DNA from: Nymphaea colorata
Taxonomy: Eukaryota > Streptophyta > Magnoliopsida > Nymphaeales > Nymphaeaceae
Reading direction: 5' to 3'
Length of the DNA stretch: 64,000 bases
Assembly (NCBI RefSeq): GCF_008831285.2
Contig: NC_045148.1
Coordinates: 23,975,878-24,039,877, forward strand
Shown here one piece after another: positions 57,213 to 64,000 of the stretch; the stretch's first letter is position 1, and the number at the start of each line of letters is the position of its first letter. The notes beneath the pieces were generated by a model. It did not search any database. It worked only from the letters and a program-made list of their open reading frames with translations, and had not been told where the DNA came from. A program made the position numbers and the translations under genes.

Positions 57213-57710
57213 TGTAAAAGAGAAGATGGATGAAGATGATGAACAAAAGAAATTAAAGTGGTTCAGAAGAAAAATTCCTACTCCACAACTCAGTCATCAA
57301 TTTCATGATGATCTGGTTCCCTTAGCACAGTATTTATACATTGCTATGTCTGATTCGAATTTGAATCAGTTTCCATGGGCATACAATCTGTTTGCTTGAA
57401 TTTCTCCTTTGGTTTTGAATAGGAGAAACTGAATTCTCCCGAAATCTTTCATCATTGTGAAGAGGCGTTTTTGTTGCTTGTCCGATTGGCTTTGCTTCCA
57501 TATTTATTGCTGTCTTAATTTGCTGGAATTCTGATTTATTGCTGGAGCCTTATCAAGATGTGTCTTAGTTTCTTGACTCTCGTGGCTGATTTGATTTTCT
57601 GCCATATTAGTTATGCCGGATTTCCTGCAGTGATAATCCACGCCTGATCTCCTGGAGTTACGAATCGTTAAAGACACACCTGATTTTCTGAGTGAGCCGG
57701 TGCGTTATCA
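57213..57710 (-). mobile_element. Copia 3' LTR (498 bp)
   Basis: On the minus strand the LTR starts TGATAACGC and ends CTTTTACA, giving TG...CA termini. It is preceded by a polypurine tract, GAGGGGGGA (57711-57719). It contains a TATA-like TATAAATAC (minus strand, about 57329-57338). The low-coordinate border coincides with the end of homology between the two dispersed copies, independent support for the insertion point. The candidate target duplication on this side is AAGCC (57208-57212). The 5' LTR would lie across or beyond the scaffold gap. Confidence 0.8.
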
Positions 57711-57719
57711 TCCCCCCTC

Positions 57720-58623
57720 AACCGAAGGGAAGGTTGCATACGTAAGCCAAGATGGTGAATAATTGCTGAGACAATGGTTTGGTAAAAAGATCTGCAAGCT
57801 GACCTTCGGTTGTGATGAACTGAGTATTCATATTTCCCAGTGCAACTTGTTCACAATCAAAATGATATTCGAGTTCCAAAATGTTTCATACATGAATGAA
57901 AGACTGTTTTGAAAGTGGTACGTAGTGCCGAAATGTTGTCACTCAAAAGAATTGGAGCTTTAGGGAGGTAGACACCGAGATATTGTAAAATAAAGGTAAG
58001 CCATTTAATTTCAGCAGCAGCTCCGGCGAGCACCTGGTATTCAGCTTCACAGGACGAGCGAGCAACAGTCGGTTGTTTCTTAGAGCTCCAGGATATACAA
58101 TTTGGACCAAGAAATGGGCAGTATCCTGAAGTCAATCGACGTGTATCTGGACATCCCACCCAGTCTGCATCAGAGTACGCTCGGAGAGTCAATCTTGAGA
58201 TTTATTGAGACGTGCCTTGAACATATCATAATGTGTTTCTAGATTTGAAACTGCTTCATCGTTGGGGCATGCATGAATTGACAAGCAAAATTTACTGTAT
58301 AGGATAGATCTGACCGTGTAAGGGTCAAGTATTGAAGTGCACCTACAAGACTTCGATATGCGATAGCATTGGAATAAGAAGGATCAATTTCCTCGGGAGA
58401 TTTGGAACCAACAGTTATTGCTCACTATTTTACATTGCTGCATTTGTGCTCTAGAAATAATGTCTTGAGCGTATCTTGACTGATGCATAAACAAGCCATT
58501 GGAAGTCCTTGCAACTTGAATTCCCAAGAAGTAATTCAGATCACCCAGATCATTCATAGCTAATTATTGTCTGACGGTGATGAGGAATGACATTATAAAT
58601 GAATGTGAATTTCTTGAAGAATG
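57720..58623 (-). pseudogene. Ty1/copia polyprotein, RT end and RNase H, cut by gap
   Basis: From high to low coordinates the minus strand reads the end of reverse transcriptase ([16 protein letters not shown] near 58560, then [20 protein letters not shown] near 58340). RNase H is in an open frame of 111 codons (57857-58192): YSDADWVGCPDTRR, SWSSKKQPTVARSS and EAEYQVLAGAAAEIKWL. The C terminus is QLADLFTKPLSQQ near 57790. One frameshift or stop separates RT from RNase H near 58200 and another lies near 57857. The polypurine tract and LTR follow directly. The rest of the polyprotein lies in or past the 100-N gap at 58624. Confidence 0.9.
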
Positions 58624-58723
58624 NNNNNNNNNNNNNNNNNNNNNNNNNNNNNNNNNNNNNNNNNNNNNNNNNNNNNNNNNNNNNNNNNNNNNNNNNNNNN
58701 NNNNNNNNNNNNNNNNNNNNNNN
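58624..58723. other. Assembly gap of 100 N
   Basis: Exactly 100 unknown bases. It interrupts the minus-strand copia element, so the true distance to the sequence on the right is unknown. Confidence 1.
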
Positions 58724-60400
58724 ACTAATTAGTCATTAAATTGGAATAAATAACACGCTAAAGATCATGATAGTAAAGAGTTCAATACTAGTGCATGTGA
58801 TGCAACTTGTAGAGTTTCCCAAATCATCATATTTAAAAAATATCGAATACAATTTACAAGACTAACAAAGCGGTAACTGTAAAAATGTGAAAGGATAAGA
58901 TGGGAATATGAGTACATCCACAATATATTTCTTTTATGGACAGTGAACTGGAAGAAAGCTCAGCAGAAGAATGTATGGGCATCATAAACAACAAATTCGA
59001 GCTGTTGCATTTTCCAATCATTGTTCACCATGTGGCGTCAAATGGTGCATGCATTCTCCTGTGTATTTTCCATCACTGGGAAAAGATAAATATTTTACTT
59101 TCAAAAAACATAACTTCTTTAATTGCTATACCCAAAATAATAATAGTCAAATTAGGCCATCATGCTGTCAACTACTAAACATGGCAGCATGTACAAATTA
59201 ATACCGTTAGATGTTATTGTATTAAATAACAATGACAATTGATATTATTGTTATTGGTATATAATGGTATATGACTAATTTTCAACTAAGACGGAACAAG
59301 AAAGGGGAACTAACATGACAAAAAGGTTTTATACGTCTTCAACTATTATATGTCCATTATCAAATAAAGAAGTCAGTTTTCTTACCAATTCATCCTTCAC
59401 ATTTTTAATTTGTTTCTTGGACAATATCAGTAGCTTGATCTTTAAAACCTTGCAATAGGTTGACAGAGATGAACCACTACAAAGTTCATGTTTCACAATC
59501 AACAGCAAGTTGCATGCGAGGCATGTACATCAATGGAACTAGAGAGCTCACAATAGAAAGGACCATAACTAGATTACCTACTTTATCATGTATTGAAAAG
59601 ATCCATATACGAGAGCAAAACCTGGTTCTCAACATTCATGTAATTCATGGAATCAGATCAGATTCAGTATTAAAAATTGGCATCCGATTAAATTCAGATT
59701 GAGCTCAGCATCAAATAGATACCCAATCAGATACCAGAAAAAAAAGATAATGGATATCTAAACCCAAATTTATTGATCTGGATCTAAATAATATATTTTA
59801 TTCTACATTATTGTAAATTTATAAATCTGAACCCAAATTTGAATCCCCAGTTTCAATTAATATCACCCTAATCTAAAACCAATGCAAACTTGCTCGAGCA
59901 CTTGGCAAGGTTTGGGCCACCTCCAGATCCACTGCAACTGACATTTTGTTCATAAGCCTTCTTAATTTTATAGCTGCATTTTTTCATCAAGACCCACGAC
60001 ATCTGGTTACATGTATGGTGCATAGCCTTTAGAAAATGACAAGTGCCCCCTGCCCACTTGTACTAGCTCCTTAGCCTACTTTTTGGGTACTTGGCATCCA
60101 TGGGAGCCTGTGCACAAGCTGGGCATATAACCAGCTTTTGAATATCCACCCATGTCATCGACACTATCTAAACACTTGAGAGAGAGAGAATAGAGAGCTT
60201 CTCAGTGATGGAAACCGGGAAGGGGAGCACATGAAGAAGGGGTAGAGAGTTTATTTCCTCTCTTAAGTGTAAAGTGTGTTGCAGGCCGCCTCATGAGCTT
60301 GTTGTTGCCAACTCCACCATCATCAAAGTTGTCGTCCTCTTCTAAAGAGATTTACTAGAGAAAGTATGATTTAGCAATTTCCAACTTTCAAGAGGCTGTG
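58724..60400. other. Intergenic, no supported gene
   Basis: Two short overlapping frames near 58936-59201 lack domains. Words such as ATCAGATTCAGTATT, CATCCGATTAAATTC and AACCCAAATTTATTG at 59640-59880 belong to the GGATCCGAAT family. No continuation of the copia element cut by the gap was seen here. Confidence 0.4.
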
Positions 60401-60671
60401 AAGCTCAAACGGAAGATGTTAGGGCCTTCTGCTTCTAGGGATCTATTACAAAATGAAAACTAATTCTTAAAGCTGTGTATTAACTTTGTTTTCTTTACAC
60501 CTATTGTAAAGGTGTAAAATTGAATTGTGGTGTTCTTTGTCAAGCATGTAGAATTCTCTAGAAGTTGAAGGCATGATTCTGTGTAATAGAAAATATTCTT
60601 TCATGCCTGTATTTGATTTTGTACAAAAAGAGGTATAAATATGTGAAAGGAAGAAGTGCACGATGCAAATA

Positions 60672-60755
60672 TCGTGGGTGAAGATGAGCCAGCCGAATGT
60701 CATGGGTGAAGATGAGCCAGCCGAATGTAGTGGGATAAGATGAGCCAGTCAAATG
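60672..60755 (+). repeat. 28-bp tandem repeat, three units, in the copia LTR
   Basis: Units 60672-60699, 60700-60727 and 60728-60755 have the form T(C/A)(G/A)TGGG.TAAGATGAGCCAG.C.AATG or close variants. The first two differ at one base, the third at several. They lie about 40 bp downstream of a TATA-like box, so they would be in the transcribed leader. Confidence 0.9.
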
Positions 60756-61235
60756 TCGTTGAAACCAAAAACCATGGTGACTTAAAACTAGTGACTTTCT
60801 TAATCACGTGCACTGTTTCTGGCATCCAGCGGTTCAGGTAGCATTGCCGACCTTCCACGATCCTCCAGCAGTCATCCCAAAAAAGTTCGAGCAAGCATCG
60901 ATCCAATCCCTACGATTGGAGGATTCCCTGCATTCTCTAGAGTGGTTCTTTGGTGAACCTACCCCTTTCACTACTGTTTGTGATGTCGACCACCTTTTCC
61001 TGTCAAACTTCATGGACAACATCCCCAAAGGAAGGTGAACCTAACAAGCCAAGCTCGATCACTGAGGTAGCCTCTCACAGCTGGAATCCTCAAATTCGTG
61101 GCCGTCCCTCTCTTTGTTTCAAGTTTCTTGTTGCCCTCTATTTCTTCACTTGCCACCACTGGTGTCGACCCCCATTGGGCCCCAAAAGGGTCAAACAGCA
61201 TCGTCAGGCCGTTGGTGACTCCTGCTCGACCTGTG

Positions 61236-61250
61236 ATGTGATCAGAGCTA
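61236..61250 (+). promoter_or_regulatory. Possible copia primer-binding site
   Basis: GTGATCAGAGCTAGC resembles the initiator-methionine tRNA complement TGGTATCAGAGC. It lies about 100 bp before gag, the usual spacing. It carries mismatches, so this is tentative. Confidence 0.4.
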
Positions 61251-61348
61251 GCCAGAATATCCAGATTTCCACCATCTTTCCTGTGGCATTTTATCTTCTC
61301 CTTTGCATGGGAAGTCGGGTATTGAGTCCTCAGCATTAAGGAGGAGTC

Positions 61349-62186
61349 ATGGCCGACAAAGGAAAGAACAATGAGCCAGGAAATATCAATGGCCATGAAA
61401 ATGCCCAGGTGATATTTGATCTCTTCTATTTGCATCATTCAGATAATTTTGAAAGTTGGTTAGCATCTGAACCACTTATCGGTGAGAACTATGCAATCTG
61501 GAGCATAGTCTTGATCGTGGCTCTATCAGCCAAAACATGTTAGGATTCATTGATGGGACTATCATTGAGGCTAAAGAGGATGAACATAATCGTATGTTGT
61601 GGGTACGATGTAACAATTTGGCTCTAGCATGGATTCATGCTAGCATCGCTTATGCTTCCTCAGATCAAGTAATATGGAAGGAGTTAAAAGAAAGATATAC
61701 TCAGAGTCTTGCACCAAGAGTCTTTCAGCTACATAGTTCAATACATCGATTACAACAAGAGTCCATGTCTATTACTACATATTATACAAAACATATTGTA
61801 TAAAAATCAAAGTGCTTTGGGAAGAATTAAATTACTCCAATTCTGTGTCTGCGTTCATGTTGGGGCATAAAAAATTATTCAGATCAAATCCAAAGAGAAC
61901 GTGTAATTCAGTTCCTGAAGGGACTGAATGACTCATATGATGCTATTAGAGGACAGATTTTATTACTTGTCCCTTATCCACAGTAAACAAATTATGTGCT
62001 CTAGTCTTGCAGGAGGAACAACTGCATAAAGCAAGATTCACGCTGTTAGCCTCTCACACCACCTTGGCAATATCACACAATCATATTCCCAAAGCAACAT
62101 AACTTGAACAAAGTTTCAAGTTTCAATGAAATAAAGAAAGACATCAAAGATGACCAATCTGTAGCTATTGTCATAACACAGGTCAT
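61349..62186 (+). pseudogene. Copia gag, frameshifted
   Basis: The first frame starts at ATG 61349 (MADKGKNNEPG) and reads FYLHHSDNFESWLASEPL then NYAIWSIVLIVALSAKT, the N-terminal pattern of plant copia gag. A frameshift at about 61536 moves the reading to LGFIDGTI (61540 on), continuing with IHASIAYASSDQVIWKELKE and SMSITTYYTK until a stop at 61801. From 61804 to 62186 gag-like text continues with several stops. The zinc knuckle (CSYCHNTGHVKDKY, just before and into 62190) has its last cysteine replaced by tyrosine. The product packages element RNA in functional relatives; this copy cannot make it intact. Confidence 0.85.
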
Positions 62187-62765
62187 GTGAAAGATAAATA
62201 TTTCAAGTTGAATGGCTATCCTCGAGGACATCGATTCCATGATCCCAACTTTCGACCACCACTAGCTGCAGCTACCATTCATAATCCAAGGCGGGTGGAC
62301 CTCCATGCAAGCAATGGTACTAGTTTCTCTGGCAGCAACGGTCAAACTTCCAAGGAAGTTGTGCCTTCATTCACTATGGATGAGTATCAGAAACTCTTAT
62401 CACTTGTTAGAACTCTGTCTTTCTTTATCAATTTCGCAGGTAATATATCTTCATATAGTGTCTCCCATCTTACTTGGATTATCGATTCTGGAGCAAGTCG
62501 GTGCATTTGTGCCGTTAGCTCTCTACTTCAAAAACCAACCAACTGCCGAGTACCTATAAACTTACCTAATCGACATACAATAACTGTCCATCAAACTAGT
62601 GATGTTAAACTACCACAATTCACTCTCGAAGCTACTCTCTGTGAGTCAATTGAGCAAGGCACTAAACTTTTCCGTAACTTTTTCTTCCCTACTCATTGTG
62701 TATTGCAGGACCTGAATGCGGTATTTCTATTGCTCTCTTATTTCCGCTCCCTTGACCAATGGTAA
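62187..62765 (+). pseudogene. Copia protease region with intact active-site motif
   Basis: An open frame of 192 codons, beginning inside the zinc knuckle. LTWIIDSGASRCIC has the aspartic protease signature D-S-G-A at 62484-62495. After it come the expected spacer words (NLPNRHTITV) and then the frame drifts and stops at 62765. In complete elements an integrase of several hundred residues would follow; here RT sequence begins within about 110 bp. Confidence 0.85.
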
Positions 62766-62869
62766 CTTGACATTTAATGCAATGAAAGGCACAAGGTACC
62801 CTCTTTCTTACTTTACTTCACTTTCTCGTTTCTCCCCTAAAAACCTTTGAAGTGGCAGTTGGATATAGG

Positions 62870-63640
62870 GAGTGGTGAGACACAATGAACTTAGAAATTA
62901 GTATACTAAAGGAAAACAACACTAGGAGAATGAGCACTTCACCACAAGGAGTTAAGCCCATCGGTTGCAAGTGAGTTTACAAAATCGAGTTCTGATAAGA
63001 CGATACTGTTGAGCGGTACAAGATGGCACGCCTCATCACCAAAGGTTATTCTCAATAGGAAGGACTGGACTACAATGAGACATTTGTACCAGCTGCAAAA
63101 ATGGTAACTGTGTGAACTTTACTTTTAGTCGCTGTGGAAAATGACTGGTTATTATATTAAATGGATGTGAAGAATGTCTTTCTTCATGGCGATTTGCTTG
63201 AAGAAGTACATATGAAGGTTCCACCAAGATATGACCGTAAGGGGGAGAATCTAGTATGTAAATTACATAAATCTCTCTACGGTCTCAAACAGTCTCCTCG
63301 AAATTGGTTTCACAAATTGTCTTTGGCACTAGTGGAGTTTGGATTCAGTCAATCAAATGCCAAACACACATTATTCACTTACAAACAAGACCAATTTTTT
63401 GTTGTTGTTCCCGTTTATGTGGACGACCTTATTATTACGGGCAACAACAAGGAGCTGATTGACAAATCTAAGCAATTTTTATGTCAGAAATTTCTTGTGA
63501 AGGACCTGTACTCTTAAATATTTTTTGGGTTTAGAAATTGCTTGTTCAAGTGTAGTAATTTATGTTTCACAGCAAATGTATGCTCTCAACATTATATGCG
63601 AAACAAGTATAATGGGTGCCAATGGAATTTCTAGTGGAAC
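62870..63640 (+). pseudogene. Copia reverse transcriptase with three early stops
   Basis: The RT domain starts around 62875 (DTMNLEISILKENNT) and reads TVERYKMARLITKGYSQ, DYNETFVPAAKMVTV, MDVKNVFLHGDLLEEVHMK, KSLYGLKQSPRNWF and VYVDDLIITGNN. The YVDD catalytic box is at 63416-63427 and the other essential aspartate is in MDVK (63161). In-frame stops are at about 63056, 63113 and 63158, and a frame change follows near 63515. From the start codon at 63161 a 118-codon frame remains open to 63517. Confidence 0.9.
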
Positions 63641-63689
63641 GAAAGCTCAAACTCGAAGAAGGTACTCTCCTAAGCACACAAACCAATCT

Positions 63690-64000
63690 TCAAATGAGTG
63701 TGTTTTGTGATTATGATTGGGTGGCGTGTCAAGAAACGTGAAGGTCAATAACTAGTTATTGTGTTCTTCTTGGTGATTCTCCAATTTCATGAAAGACAAA
63801 AAAACAACCCACAGTATCTCACTCCTTTGTAGAAGCAGAATACAAGGCATTGGCAAATGCGGTATGTGAAGTGACTTGGTTGAAATTCTTATTGTCGGAT
63901 CTAGGCATGAGACATCTACAACCGACAAATCTATACTGCGACAATCAGACTGCCATGCATATTGCTGCCAATCCAGTTTTTCATTAGCGTACCAAACATA
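63690..64000 (+). pseudogene. Copia RNase H, cut by the window edge
   Basis: Reads [55 protein letters not shown] and [18 protein letters not shown], the standard copia RNase H order. Stops occur after VACQET, after SPIS and near the window end. The second RNase H on the minus strand (57857-58192) is clearly different in sequence, so the two belong to different copia families. Confidence 0.9.

Larger units (their letters stand above)
60400..64000 (+). mobile_element. Ty1/copia retrotransposon, integrase-deleted, runs off window
   Basis: A probable 5' LTR lies between about 60400 and 61230: it has a TATA-like GGTATAAATATG at about 60630 and 28-bp tandem repeats just after it. GTGATCAGAGC near 61238-61248 resembles the primer-binding site TGGTATCAGAGC used by most plant copia elements. 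Gag starts at 61349, then protease, then directly RT and RNase H. The integrase region is missing. The element leaves the window inside RNase H, so the 3' LTR cannot be seen and the LTR borders are approximate. Confidence 0.8.

Noticed and set aside
1-64000. CRISPR arrays, operons, rRNA or prophage-like systems
   Set aside because: No regularly spaced short repeats with unique spacers, no prokaryotic gene clusters and no rRNA were seen; all coding evidence is plant transposon or plant gene type.

Overview
The window looks like a transposon-rich stretch of a flowering-plant nuclear genome. The evidence is Ty1/copia retrotransposon domains on both strands, hAT (Tip100-like) and CACTA DNA-transposon ends, an L1-type LINE relic, a plant leucine-rich-repeat (LRR) gene fragment, GT-AG intron borders, AT-rich composition and many microsatellites. 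The species, or even monocot versus dicot, cannot be decided from the sequence. Two runs of exactly 100 N (14614-14713 and 58624-58723) are scaffold gaps.

Layout. 1-13.8 kb holds dispersed repeats, several hAT MITEs (one with perfect TIRs and TSDs at 3444-3635), a broken PII-2-like LRR gene on the minus strand (5484-6395) carrying its own hAT MITE, and families of GGATCCGAAT-type repeats, including a 48-bp minisatellite. 14.8-15.7 kb holds a long near-perfect hairpin (14864-15434). 16.1-17.7 kb is the C-terminal end of a decayed LINE reverse transcriptase on the minus strand. 17.7-24.6 kb has no recognisable protein; it includes a triplicated ~170-bp unit and a more GC-rich patch, and may be non-coding retrotransposon sequence. 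24.7-27.3 kb contains a hAT-like relic abutting three phase-compatible exons of an unrecognised minus-strand gene.

27.5-32.5 kb has CT-rich 5'UTR-like sequence with a 36-bp VNTR, then candidate plus-strand exons cut by a repeat (copy C). A ~2.7 kb segment occurs twice (34.86-37.65 and 44.27-46.80 kb, copies A and B), with the 5' part also present as copy C at 31.3-32.2 kb. Copy A alone carries a hAT insertion whose empty site is preserved in copy B. 40.08-41.45 kb is a tandem ~690-bp duplication. 48.5-50.5 kb is a decayed minus-strand copia polyprotein. 50.8-51.3 kb is a GC-richer island of unknown origin. 54.0-57.2 kb holds another dispersed duplication, interrupted by a copia 3' LTR (57213-57710) and its minus-strand polyprotein end. 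From about 60.4 kb to the window edge runs a plus-strand copia element that has lost its integrase region.

No intact host gene is demonstrable. The only host-gene pieces are the LRR pseudogene, the three-exon minus-strand set at 25.6-27.3 kb and the plus-strand exon candidates at 31.0-32.5 kb. I found no convincing new biological system. The most unusual structures are the long hairpin, the A/B/C repeat family with its motif arrays, and the hAT insertion with a filled/empty site pair.
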